64,000 nucleotides of DNA, taken from NCBI GenBank assembly GCA_947647275.1, contig CANSJQ010000001.1, positions 248,001 through 312,000 of the forward strand. The letters run 5' to 3'. The notes below the pieces were generated by a model that saw only the letters and a list, made by a program, of their open reading frames with translations, had not been told where the DNA came from and ran no database searches. This document shows, piece by piece, positions 20,735-30,813 of the stretch (position 1 is the first letter of the stretch; every line of letters begins with the position of its first letter). Source of the stretch: an uncultured Clostridiaceae bacterium (GTDB taxonomy: Bacteria; Bacillota; Clostridia; TANB77; CAG-508). Position numbers and translations under genes: made by a program.

Positions 20735-20760
20735 AGACATCTGAAAAGGTGTCTATTTTT
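20735..20760 (+). terminator. intrinsic terminator after tRNA-like RNA
   Basis: AGACATCT-GAAA-AGGTGTCT then ATTTTT. Confidence 0.8.
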
Positions 20761-20879
20761 ATTATAAAAAATTGGTCAAGAGGTAGACCTCAATAATTGC
20801 CTCATAATACTTGAATAACGGAAGATGGAGAACTGCCTAAAAAAGCCTAGTAGGATGGTGTTATAAAAAAGGAGAGTAT

Positions 20880-21491
20880 ATGAAAACTGAAGATTTAAAA
20901 GCACAAGGTCTTACAGAAGACCAAATCAATTTTGTTTTAGCTGAAAATGGAAAAGACTTAAAAGCATTACAAGAAGAAAACAAAACATTGAAAGCAGACA
21001 AATCACAATTAGAGAATGACAAGAAAGTTCTTGAAAAGGAAAAAGGAGATAAAGAAAAAGCTCTTGATGACCTTCAAAAGAACACAATTACAAAAGAAGA
21101 ATATGACAAAAAAGTAAAAGAAATTGAAGATAATGCGAAAAAAGAACACGCAGATTATATTTTCAATGAACTTTTAAAACAAGCATTTAAAGATTCTAAA
21201 GTAAGAAGCACCGATAATACAATAAATGCAGTGAAAGCATCTTTGGATTTAGCAAAGATTACTACTGATAAAGAAGGAAAAACATTAATCGGTATAAAAG
21301 AACAATTAGATGCTTTAAAGAAAACTGATCCACATTTCTTTGAAACAACTGCAAATGGAAATCAACCAAACGAACCAGGAGCAAATGGTGGAAAAGGTGA
21401 TGATGGAGAAGGAACTAGTATGGCTTCTAATATTGCAAAAGAAGCTAATAAGAGCGATAGTCAAGAGACTAAAAGCCAATTTTTTAATTAA
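20880..21491 (+). CDS. phage scaffold protein (GP20-like)
   Basis: MKTEDLKAQGLTEDQINFVLAENGKDLKALQEEN coiled coil. Confidence 0.85.
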   Translation: MKTEDLKAQGLTEDQINFVLAENGKDLKALQEENKTLKADKSQLENDKKVLEKEKGDKEKALDDLQKNTITKEEYDKKVKEIEDNAKKEHADYIFNELLKQAFKDSKVRSTDNTINAVKASLDLAKITTDKEGKTLIGIKEQLDALKKTDPHFFETTANGNQPNEPGANGGKGDDGEGTSMASNIAKEANKSDSQETKSQFFN

Positions 21492-21511
21492 TATTTAGGA
21501 GGTAAAAAATT

Positions 21512-21817
21512 ATGTATGTAAAAAAAGAAAGTGTAAATGAAGTTAATTTTTTAGCATCTGCTAAATTTCAAAATTTTACTTATCAAGTAGATGATACTGG
21601 AATAGAAGCAGGAGCAAATGGTAAGAAAATTGTTCAAGCAGGAACAGTATTTAAAAAAGACGGTGTAGCAATCGGTTTAGTGTTTGCTGATGTAGATGTA
21701 ACAAATGGTCCTCAACCAGCAGCAATTATGGTAGAAGGATATGTTATAGAATCAAGACTACCAGCAGTTGTAGAAGAAGCTGACAAAACTGCAATGTCAG
21801 GAATTAAATTTAGATAA
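21512..21817 (+). CDS. head-associated/decoration-like protein
   Basis: Position between scaffold and capsid. Confidence 0.5.
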   Translation: MYVKKESVNEVNFLASAKFQNFTYQVDDTGIEAGANGKKIVQAGTVFKKDGVAIGLVFADVDVTNGPQPAAIMVEGYVIESRLPAVVEEADKTAMSGIKFR

Positions 21818-21884
21818 AATAGGGATAGCATAAGCTATCTTTTACAAAAACAAAATTTTAAAATAAAGAAGGAGTGTGTTTAAT

Positions 21885-22901
21885 ATGCCTAAAAGTGTAT
21901 TAGAATTATTTAATCAAAAAGAAATATTAAATTATTTAAAAGAAAGAAAATATCCTGCAATGTTAGGAGAAGAATTATTTCCAGAAGTTAAAAGACAATC
22001 ATTAGAATTTGATATGTTAACAAATGGAAGTAGAACACCAGTTATTGCATCTGTTCATGGATTTGATACAGAAACAGAAATTGGACAAAGAGAAGCTGAA
22101 AAAATGGCTATAGAATTAGCTTTAATTAAAAGAAAAATGCAATTAAAAGAAAAAGAAATAATTGCTTTAGAGTCTCCAAGAAACGAAGCAGAAAGAGCAT
22201 ATTTAATGAGAAATGTGTATGCAGATTTTGATGCTTTAGTAGAAGGTATTAGAGCAAGAATAGAAGCAATGAGAATGGAAATTGTTGCTACTGGAAAAGT
22301 TACATTAAACGAAAATGGTTTAGATGCAGTTATTGACTTTGGTGTTCCAGATGAGAACAAAGTTGCAAATGTTGATTGGAGTGCAGAAGATTCTAATCCA
22401 ATTAATGATATGATTACTTGGAAAAATCAATTAGATAATGCTCCAGCAAGAGTATTAACATCTACAACAATATTAGCAAAAATCTTATCAAATAAAAATG
22501 TTATAAATGCATTATTTGGTAAAGATAGCACAAGAATTGCTAGTGTTGGAGAATTAAATGCTTATTTAGAGAGCTTACAATTACCAAAAATTTATACATA
22601 TGATGCAAAATATAGAAAATTAGGAGCAGATGGGAAATATACAAAACATAGATATTTACCAGAAAATGCATTTGTTATGATGCCAGGAGAAACATTAGGA
22701 GAAACTATATATGGACCAACAGCAGAAGAAATTAGACTTCAAAGAGATCCTTCAGTTGACATTAAGTTAGTAGGAAAAATACTTGCAATGATGTATGAAG
22801 AAGGAAAAGACCCAGTTAGCACTTGGGAAAAAGCAGTTGCTACAGCATTACCTGCTTTAAAATGTGCTGATGAATTGTTCCAAGCAACAATAAATATATA
22901 A
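21885..22901 (+). CDS. major capsid protein
   Basis: Major-capsid pattern and gene order. Confidence 0.85.
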   Translation: MPKSVLELFNQKEILNYLKERKYPAMLGEELFPEVKRQSLEFDMLTNGSRTPVIASVHGFDTETEIGQREAEKMAIELALIKRKMQLKEKEIIALESPRNEAERAYLMRNVYADFDALVEGIRARIEAMRMEIVATGKVTLNENGLDAVIDFGVPDENKVANVDWSAEDSNPINDMITWKNQLDNAPARVLTSTTILAKILSNKNVINALFGKDSTRIASVGELNAYLESLQLPKIYTYDAKYRKLGADGKYTKHRYLPENAFVMMPGETLGETIYGPTAEEIRLQRDPSVDIKLVGKILAMMYEEGKDPVSTWEKAVATALPALKCADELFQATINI

Positions 22902-22954
22902 GGTAAGGGCATTATAGCCTTTGCCTTTTAATTTTTTATTAAGAGGTGATTTAT

Positions 22955-23428
22955 ATGAAAAGGGTAACTCCAAAAAGTGCAGGAGTAAAACTTAATGGTA
23001 AATGGTGTTTTAAAAACCAAGAAGCTATTATAAGTGAAGAAGAATACAATCTAAAAAAAGCATTTGTTGATGTATTAGAAGATATCAGAGAAACAAATGA
23101 AAGAGTAATAGAAATAGTCGTAAAAGATGAAACAATAGACTTAGAAGAATTGAAAAAAGACCTAGAATTATATGTCGAAAACTATAAAAAAGATAATGCA
23201 GAGCCATCTGCAGAAAATGTAGACGATGCAGAGGACTCTGCAGAGAAAAACACAGGCGATAATTCAAGCGATAACACAGGCGATAATGCTGATGAAGAAT
23301 TAAATGCATTAAAAGAAAAAGCAAAAGAATTAGGAATTAAAGGTGCTCACAATATGAAAAAAGAAACATTAATCGCAAAAATTGAAGAAGCGGAAGCAGG
23401 AGAAAACCAAAATCCAGATGGAGAGTAG
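22955..23428 (+). CDS. phage protein with C-terminal Rho-N/SAP-like motif
   Basis: LKEKAKELGIKGAHNMKKETLIAKIEEAE. Confidence 0.55.
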   Translation: MKRVTPKSAGVKLNGKWCFKNQEAIISEEEYNLKKAFVDVLEDIRETNERVIEIVVKDETIDLEELKKDLELYVENYKKDNAEPSAENVDDAEDSAEKNTGDNSSDNTGDNADEELNALKEKAKELGIKGAHNMKKETLIAKIEEAEAGENQNPDGE

Positions 23429-23436
23429 GTGATTAG

Positions 23437-23916
23437 ATGACTATATTAGAAAAAATTAAAAATAGAACTAAAATAGATATAGATGTGTTCATAGCACGAT
23501 TATCAAAGGAACTTTCAATTGATACTATTAGCGATAAAGATAAAAAAGCATCGGCAATAGAACAATTAGAATATTCTGTTTATGATATTATGATTATTAT
23601 TTTAGATGTAACACATCAACCTAAAGTACCAGAAGGCTTATACACAACATGGTTAAGAATGATTAAAGATTATTGGTATTTAAATAAATATGATAAACAA
23701 TTTGTTTCAAATACTGAAGCAAGTTCAGAGTCAAATTCTAATATAAAAATTAAAAGCATACAAGAAGGAGACACAACAACTACTTTTGCTGATACATCCT
23801 CACAAATTGATATAAATGGTACAACATACAATACTGGAACTATTGATTTTTCAGATGATATTCTAATAGAAAAATATAAAAAAGATTTGTATAGACATCG
23901 AAAGATGAGGTGGTAA
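23437..23916 (+). CDS. head-tail connector protein
   Basis: Gene order and size. Confidence 0.55.
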   Translation: MTILEKIKNRTKIDIDVFIARLSKELSIDTISDKDKKASAIEQLEYSVYDIMIIILDVTHQPKVPEGLYTTWLRMIKDYWYLNKYDKQFVSNTEASSESNSNIKIKSIQEGDTTTTFADTSSQIDINGTTYNTGTIDFSDDILIEKYKKDLYRHRKMRW

Positions 23917-24288
23917 TATGAATCCATATATTTTAGCTGCTAGAAAAGCAGTCGAAAGTCAATATGATGGTGTATGTGATATTATTGAATATCAAGAAAA
24001 ACAAGATCCAATTAAAAAAATAACTCGTCATGAAGAAATAACCGTACATAAGGAACAACCATGTAGGCTTTCATTTGAAGAAGTATATGTCAATAATGAA
24101 ACAAATACCGAGTCTAAAGTTGTTACTAAAGTTAAATTATTTATTGCTCCAGAATTACAAATTAATCCAGGATCAAAAATAATAGTAGAACAAAGAGGAC
24201 GAAAAAAGGCATATAAGAATAGTGGAGAGCCAGCAGTATATAATACTCATCAAGAATTTATGTTAGAAATTTTTAAGGGGTGGGCATA

Positions 24289-24855
24289 ATGCCTAGATGG
24301 GGAAATTGTGATTTTAAACAATTAGAGAAGTTAGCACAAAAGTTAGAAAAAATGTCGAAATTTGATGTCCAAAAGTTTTGTGAAGAAGTAGCTAGAGAAC
24401 TAGCAGCAAGATTATTAGCAAAAGTTATAAAAAGAACACCAGTTGGAGAAGGTACTTTTGAGGTGCTTACTAAAGACGGTGTCCAAAAGAGATATAAAAT
24501 AAAAAGTGGAGGTACATTAAGAAGAGGCTGGACTGCTAATACACAAGCAGAGGCAGAAAGTGGAAAAGTACCTAATGCTAAAGAATATGCAAATTCTTTA
24601 AAAATTTTTAAAATGGGAAATAGTTATATTATTATTGTAAAAAATCCCGTAGAATATGCTTCTTATGTTGAATTTGGACATAGACAAGAACCAGGAAGAT
24701 TTGTACCAGCTTTAGGAAAAAGATTAAAAAATCCATGGGTAACAGGTAAATTTATGCTAACAATATCTGAAAAAGAATTAGAGTCGCAATTACCAAAAAT
24801 AATAGAAAGAAAATTAACAAAATTTATGGAGGAGTGTTTTAATAATGGTTATTAA
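24289..24855 (+). CDS. HK97 gp10-like tail/head completion protein
   Basis: LAAKRTPVGEG..., YANSLKI..NPVEYASYVEFGHRQEPGRFVPALGK. Confidence 0.75.
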   Translation: MPRWGNCDFKQLEKLAQKLEKMSKFDVQKFCEEVARELAARLLAKVIKRTPVGEGTFEVLTKDGVQKRYKIKSGGTLRRGWTANTQAEAESGKVPNAKEYANSLKIFKMGNSYIIIVKNPVEYASYVEFGHRQEPGRFVPALGKRLKNPWVTGKFMLTISEKELESQLPKIIERKLTKFMEECFNNGY

Positions 24856-25279
24856 TCCTATAATTGCAGGTATTTCTATAAAAATAAATGAGTTATTTGG
24901 TGATGGATATAAAATATATGATAACAATGTAAATCAAGGCATGGAAAAACCATGTTTTTTTATTAACTTCCTAGATGGAGAAGAAAGTCGCCAAATTGGA
25001 CTAGAAATAAGAAGTTATTTAGATACTTTGCATTTTGATATTACAGGTTTCGCTGAAAATGATGATAGAGCAACTTTAAATGATATGATAGACAAGTTAT
25101 ATGATTTAGAGTATATAAAACTAGAAAATGGAATTTTAGTAAGAGCAGATAAAATGAAACCAAAAATAGAAGATGCAGTATTACATTTTTTTATTGACTA
25201 TAAAGTATTTGTTAATAAAAAAGATGATGAAAGTATTAAAATGGATAACTATGATTATAATGAGGAGGTAAAAAGCTGA
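24845..25279 (+). CDS. tail terminator-like protein
   Basis: Gene order and sequence style. Confidence 0.55.
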   Translation: MVINPIIAGISIKINELFGDGYKIYDNNVNQGMEKPCFFINFLDGEESRQIGLEIRSYLDTLHFDITGFAENDDRATLNDMIDKLYDLEYIKLENGILVRADKMKPKIEDAVLHFFIDYKVFVNKKDDESIKMDNYDYNEEVKS

Positions 25280-25464
25280 TGGTTAAAAAGAAAAATACAA
25301 AAACAGTAGTTGAAGATAAATTCTCAAAAGAGCAGATAGTAAAAGCTAAAAAATTTCAAGATAATGTTGATTTACTAAATGCAGTATTAAAAGAAAATAA
25401 AAAATATACTTTGAAAGAAGTAAATGAAATAATAAAAAATTTCAAGAAAGGTAAGGTGTAAAAT

Positions 25465-26754
25465 ATGTTAGGTGGAGGAACTTTTACAACTCAAAACAAG
25501 AAATTGCCAGGTGCATATATAAATTTTGCATCTGCAAAAAAAGCATCTTCAAGCATAGGCGAAAGAGGTATTGCAGCAATAGCACTTGAACTAGACTGGG
25601 GAAAAGATGAACAAATCATAGAAGTAACTGCAGAAGAATTTGCAAAAAATTCTATGAAGATATTTGGATATGAATATTCAGATGAAAAAATGAAAGGGTT
25701 AAGAGATTTATTTAAAAGTATAACAAAAGCATATTTTTATAGATTAAATAGTGGAGTTAAGGCTGAAAACGATGTAGCAACAGCAAAATGTAGTGGAATA
25801 AGAGGAAATGATATAAAAATCGTTATACAAAAAAATGTTGATGATGATACTAAATTTGATGTTTCTACATATTTAGGAACAAAAGTAGTAGATACTCAAA
25901 CCGTTGCAAGTGCAAGTGAACTTGTAGAAAATGATTATGTTGTTTTCAAAAATGCAGAATTAGCAGTTACAGCAGGTAAAGCTCTAGCAAATGGAACTAA
26001 TGGAGAAACAACAGGAGATGCACATCAAAAATTCCTAGATAAATTAGAGTCATATCATTGTAATGCAATAGGATGTTTATCATCTGATGTAGCAGTTTCA
26101 GGATTATATGTTGAATATGCAAAAAGAATGAGAGATAAACAAGGAATTAAATTCCAAGTAGTAGTTTATAATAACCCAGCAGATCATGAGGGAGTTATAA
26201 ATGTAAAAAATGCTACTGAAGAATCAGAAGTTGCACTTGTATATTGGGTAACTGGTATAATTGCAGGCTGTGAAATTAATAAATCTAATACAAATAAAAC
26301 ATATGATGGAGAATTTACTGTAATTGCAGATTATACACAATCTCAATTAGAAGCATCTATTGATGCCGGAGAATTTGTATTACATCAAGTTGGAAATGAA
26401 ATTAGAGTTTTAGTAGATATAAATAGTTTAGTTAACACAACAGAAGAAAAAGGCGAAGAATTTAAGTCAAATCAAACTATTAGAGTAATTGACCAAGTAG
26501 CAACAGATGTAAGTTCAGTATTTAATTCAAAATATTTAGGAAAAATAGCTAATAACGAAGCGGGAAGAACTTCTTTATGGAATGATGTTACTACATTATT
26601 TAAAGAATACCAAACAATACAAGCTATTGACAATTTTGAAGATGATGATGTTTCAGTTGCAATAGGAAATGATAAGAAATCAGTAGTTATTGATGCAAAA
26701 ATTCAAGTAATCAATGCTATGGAAAAACTATACATGACAGTAGTAGTTGAATAA
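25465..26754 (+). CDS. tail sheath protein
   Basis: LPGAYINFASAKKASSSIGERGIAAIALELDWG start typical of sheath proteins. Confidence 0.9.
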   Translation: MLGGGTFTTQNKKLPGAYINFASAKKASSSIGERGIAAIALELDWGKDEQIIEVTAEEFAKNSMKIFGYEYSDEKMKGLRDLFKSITKAYFYRLNSGVKAENDVATAKCSGIRGNDIKIVIQKNVDDDTKFDVSTYLGTKVVDTQTVASASELVENDYVVFKNAELAVTAGKALANGTNGETTGDAHQKFLDKLESYHCNAIGCLSSDVAVSGLYVEYAKRMRDKQGIKFQVVVYNNPADHEGVINVKNATEESEVALVYWVTGIIAGCEINKSNTNKTYDGEFTVIADYTQSQLEASIDAGEFVLHQVGNEIRVLVDINSLVNTTEEKGEEFKSNQTIRVIDQVATDVSSVFNSKYLGKIANNEAGRTSLWNDVTTLFKEYQTIQAIDNFEDDDVSVAIGNDKKSVVIDAKIQVINAMEKLYMTVVVE

Positions 26755-26807
26755 AAGGGAACAGCAAATGTTCTCTTTTTTATTGTTAATTAAAAGGAGG
26801 AATTAAA

Positions 26808-27281
26808 ATGTCTAATGTAACAATGAATGCAAAAGATGCCATTAGTGCAAAATTAGCGGAATGCTATGTTACCATTGAGGGTAGAAGATACCTATTAATG
26901 CAAGCAAAGGATTTTGAAGCAAAATTTGAAAAAACTAAAAAAGAAATTAACATTCTAGGGAAAACTGGTGCCGGAAATAAATCAACTGGATGGAAAGGTA
27001 CTGGGAAAATGACAATCTATAAGAATACATCAATATTTGATGAACTTATGGAAAGATACAAAAACAGTGGAGAGGATGTATATTTTGATACACAAGTTTC
27101 AAATGAAGATCCTACAAGTGCTGCTGGAGTTTGTTCAATGATATTTAAAGATTGTAATATAAATGGTGGAGTTTTAGCTTCTTTTGATGTAGATGGAGAC
27201 TTTTTAGAGCAAGAAGTAGAATTTACATTTGAAGATTTTTCAAATCCAACAAAATTTAAAGTATTAGCAGGAATGCAATAA
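26808..27281 (+). CDS. tail tube protein
   Basis: Follows sheath; XkdM-like pattern. Confidence 0.85.
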   Translation: MSNVTMNAKDAISAKLAECYVTIEGRRYLLMQAKDFEAKFEKTKKEINILGKTGAGNKSTGWKGTGKMTIYKNTSIFDELMERYKNSGEDVYFDTQVSNEDPTSAAGVCSMIFKDCNINGGVLASFDVDGDFLEQEVEFTFEDFSNPTKFKVLAGMQ

Positions 27282-27319
27282 ATTTTAAAAATAAAAAAAT
27301 AATAAAGTGAGGTAATATT

Positions 27320-27742
27320 ATGAGCAATTTACAGGCTTTTATGATTGAAAAGAAAGAAGAAGTTTTTGAATATGTAGCTTCTAAAAGATTTAAAGATGAA
27401 AATGGAAATCCATTACCATGGAAACTAAAAACTATAACAGCAAAGGAAAATGAAGATTTAAGAAAACAATGCTATAAGCAAGTAATTGTGCAAAATGGAA
27501 AGAAAAAAGGATATCAACAACAATTAGATACAATAAAATATTTACAATTACTTGTTGACAAATGTGTTGTTTATCCAGATTTACACAATGCAGAATTATT
27601 AGATTTTTATGGTGAAATGGATGCTATTGATTTATTAACAAAACATCTATTAAATGCTGCCGAATATGATGATTTAACATCAGAAATTCAAAGAATTAAT
27701 GGATATGATTTAGAAGATGCGGTTGAAGAAGCAAAAAACTAA
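27320..27742 (+). CDS. tail assembly chaperone, 0-frame product (XkdN-like)
   Basis: Position before tape measure; ends at -1 slippery site. Confidence 0.8.
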   Translation: MSNLQAFMIEKKEEVFEYVASKRFKDENGNPLPWKLKTITAKENEDLRKQCYKQVIVQNGKKKGYQQQLDTIKYLQLLVDKCVVYPDLHNAELLDFYGEMDAIDLLTKHLLNAAEYDDLTSEIQRINGYDLEDAVEEAKN

Positions 27743-27912
27743 TTGATGAAGGTGATTATGAAGCTGTATATGCTCATTATTGCCTTCAGAAACTTCATAA
27801 ATTTCCACATGAATTTACAGAATTACCATTTAAAGAAAAGGCTTTTGTAATAGCATCAATTAATAAAAGAATTGAAAATGAAAAAGAAGAACAAGCCAAA
27901 ATGAAAAAATAG
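27320..27912 (+). CDS. tail assembly chaperone, -1 frameshift fusion product
   Basis: A AAA AAC heptamer at 27733-27739 immediately before TAA; -1 frame open to TAG 27910-27912 (LIDEGDYEAVYAHYCLQKLHKFPHEFTELPFKEKAFVIASI...). Confidence 0.85.
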
Positions 27913-27942
27913 TGTGGAAGTATATAGAAAGAAGGTGGAAAA

Positions 27943-30105
27943 ATGGCAACAATACGAACTTCTATTATGGTCCAAGACAGTATGTCTCCTGCACTTCGTA
28001 GTATGAGTAATGCTTGTAGAATACTAGTTAATAATTTTGAAGATATGAGGAATGCATCCGCTAACACAGTAGATACTCAATCACTAAAAATTGCAAGAGA
28101 AGAATTAAACAATACAGATATGATATTGAATCAAGTAGAACAACAAGTACGAAATGTTAACCAAGAAAGTCAAAAAATGCCTTCTAACTTTAATAATGCA
28201 ACTTCATCGGCAAATGGACTATTAAGTAAAGTGAAACAAATAGCAGTTGCAGCTGGAGGATTAGCTTTAATAAATAAAACGGTAGATTTATCAGACCAAG
28301 TATCTAGCAATAGAGCACGATTATCTTTAATAGTAGATGATAATGATAGTGTAGAAAATTTAGAAAATAAAATATTTGCCATGTCCAATAGAACTAGATC
28401 ATCATTTTTGGATACAACAAGTGTTGTGTCTAAATTAGGAATATTAGCAGGAGAGAACTTTAAAAATACTGATGAAATAATTGCTTTTACAGAATTGATG
28501 AATAAAAACTTTGCTATTGGTGGTGCTAGTGTTCAAGAACAAACATCAGCAATGTACCAATTAACACAAGCAATGGCAGCTGGTAAATTACAGGGAGATG
28601 AGTTCCGTAGTATTATGGAAAATGCTCCTTTATTAGCTGAAGCAATAGCAAATTACACAGGAAAATCAAAAGGGGAATTGAAAGAATTATCTTCTGAAGG
28701 AGTAATTACATCAGATATTATAAAAAATGCAATGTTTTCAGCAGCAGACCAAATAAATGATAGATATAGTAAGATGCCAATGACATGGGGACAAATTTGG
28801 ACTAAAATGAAAAACATAACTATAAAGGCTTTAGATCCTGTATTAAAGAAAGTTAATGATTTAGCAAATAATCAACAAGTTCAAGAAATGTTTAATATGT
28901 TTGTGGAAGGAGCAAGTTTAGCAGCACAAGCAATATTATGGCTAGTAGAGGCAGCAGCATGGCTTTATAATATTTTAGAGCCATTTGCACCAATAATTTT
29001 AGGTATAGTAGCAGCATATGTTGCATTTAATGTTATTTCTGCAATAACTAGTGGTATTTTAGGAATATTATCAATAGCTCATGGAATTGCTGGAGCAGCA
29101 GAAATGTTACACTCTGGACAAACTATGGCAGCAACCGCAGCACAATGGGGATTAAATTCTGCATTGTTAGCATGTCCAATAACGTGGATTGTTATTTTAA
29201 TAATGGCATTAATAGTTGCACTAACATATTTATGGTTTACAAATGATAAAGTAGCCTATGCTATGTTATACATTTGGGATGCTTTAAGATTAGGAATAAT
29301 GGTTGCAGGACTTGGAATACAAGCAATTTGGTATGGATTACAATTAGCAGCTTTATATTTATGGCTTGGAATACAAACTGTTGTATTAGGATTAATGACA
29401 GCATGGTATGGATTCCAAACAGGTGTTGAAGCAGTATGTCTTGGAGTATTATCTATATTCCAAGGGTTATATAATGGAATTGTATCAATAGTTAATGGAA
29501 TTATAAATGTGTTGAATAAAATACCAGGAGTTCAAATTGACACGGTTGAAGCAGCACATTTTGCTGATGACTTTGCAAATAAGATGGCTAATAATATTAT
29601 TGATAGAAATACCAAATTACAAGAAATGGCAAGTCAAATGGATGGAACTATGGACCAAATAAATACTATAAAAAGTAAAATGGGAACAGAGTTAAGTGCT
29701 TCTGCTACTAATATTCAAAATAAAGCAATAGATATGAATGCTACAAGACAAGAAAGAGTAGATACAAGAAATGACTGGGCAAAAGGTGCAGGCGATGCAA
29801 TAAAAGATGTTTTAAATATGGATAGTTTTGATTTTAGTAGTATGGATAATGGAACTTTGGGAGATATAGCCGGAGACACGAGCAAAATTGCTGATAATTC
29901 AGAAATATCTGAAGAAGATTTAAAATACTTAATAGACATAGCAGAAAGAGAAACCGTAAATAGATTTACTACAGCTTCTGTTAATATCACAATGACCAAT
30001 AATAACAATATAAATGAAGGACAAGATATTGACGGTATTGTAGAAGTATTAGCAACAAAATTAGAAGAAGAATTACAATCTGTTGCTGATGGAGTTCATG
30101 TATAG
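27943..30105 (+). CDS. tail tape measure protein
   Basis: Tape-measure domain (FKNTDEIIAFTELMNKNFAIGGASVQEQTSAMYQLTQAMAAGKLQGDEFRSIMENAP). Confidence 0.9.
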   Translation: MATIRTSIMVQDSMSPALRSMSNACRILVNNFEDMRNASANTVDTQSLKIAREELNNTDMILNQVEQQVRNVNQESQKMPSNFNNATSSANGLLSKVKQIAVAAGGLALINKTVDLSDQVSSNRARLSLIVDDNDSVENLENKIFAMSNRTRSSFLDTTSVVSKLGILAGENFKNTDEIIAFTELMNKNFAIGGASVQEQTSAMYQLTQAMAAGKLQGDEFRSIMENAPLLAEAIANYTGKSKGELKELSSEGVITSDIIKNAMFSAADQINDRYSKMPMTWGQIWTKMKNITIKALDPVLKKVNDLANNQQVQEMFNMFVEGASLAAQAILWLVEAAAWLYNILEPFAPIILGIVAAYVAFNVISAITSGILGILSIAHGIAGAAEMLHSGQTMAATAAQWGLNSALLACPITWIVILIMALIVALTYLWFTNDKVAYAMLYIWDALRLGIMVAGLGIQAIWYGLQLAALYLWLGIQTVVLGLMTAWYGFQTGVEAVCLGVLSIFQGLYNGIVSIVNGIINVLNKIPGVQIDTVEAAHFADDFANKMANNIIDRNTKLQEMASQMDGTMDQINTIKSKMGTELSASATNIQNKAIDMNATRQERVDTRNDWAKGAGDAIKDVLNMDSFDFSSMDNGTLGDIAGDTSKIADNSEISEEDLKYLIDIAERETVNRFTTASVNITMTNNNNINEGQDIDGIVEVLATKLEEELQSVADGVHV

Positions 30106-30118
30106 AGGGAGGTAAGAT

Positions 30119-30802
30119 ATGGCATATTATTTTTATTTAGGAAATATGTTATTGCCTGTTGCCCCCGATAAATTAACTCTTAAAGTAAATAATAATAATA
30201 AAACTTATGACTTAATAAATGAACAAGAAATAAATGTTCTTAAAAATCCTGGACTAACGGATATAGAATTTAAGGCATTATTACCTAATGTTAAGTATCC
30301 ATTTGCAACATATAAGAGTGGATATCAAGCAGCAGTATATTACTTGAATATAATTGAAAAACTTAAAGTTAATAAAACACCATTTCAATTTATTGTTTCA
30401 AGAAAACTGCCTAATGGAAAGGTCTTATTTGATACTAACATAAAAGTATCAATAGAAGATTATAAAATAGTAGAAGAAGTGAAAGAAGGATTTGATGTAA
30501 GAGTAGAATTGAAATTAAAACAATATAAGGAATATTCTACAAAAACAATGCAAATTACTATTAAACAATATAAACCACCAGCAGTGGTAAGACCAGTAGT
30601 AAAGACTCAAACAACTTCTGTAACTTCTTCAGCACCAAGTGGGCAAAATTATACTGTGAAAAGTGGAGATTGCTTATGGAATATTGCTAAAAGATTTTAT
30701 GGAAATGGAAGTAAATATACTGTAATTTATAATGCTAATAAAAGTAAAATAAAAAATCCTAACTTGATTTATCCAGGTCAAGTTTTATGGATTCCAGCAT
30801 AG
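30119..30802 (+). CDS. LysM tail/baseplate protein (XkdP-like)
   Basis: C-terminal LysM YTVKSGDCLWNIAKRFYGNGSKYTVIYNANK. Confidence 0.85.
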   Translation: MAYYFYLGNMLLPVAPDKLTLKVNNNNKTYDLINEQEINVLKNPGLTDIEFKALLPNVKYPFATYKSGYQAAVYYLNIIEKLKVNKTPFQFIVSRKLPNGKVLFDTNIKVSIEDYKIVEEVKEGFDVRVELKLKQYKEYSTKTMQITIKQYKPPAVVRPVVKTQTTSVTSSAPSGQNYTVKSGDCLWNIAKRFYGNGSKYTVIYNANKSKIKNPNLIYPGQVLWIPA

Positions 30803-30813
30803 GAGGTTTGATT

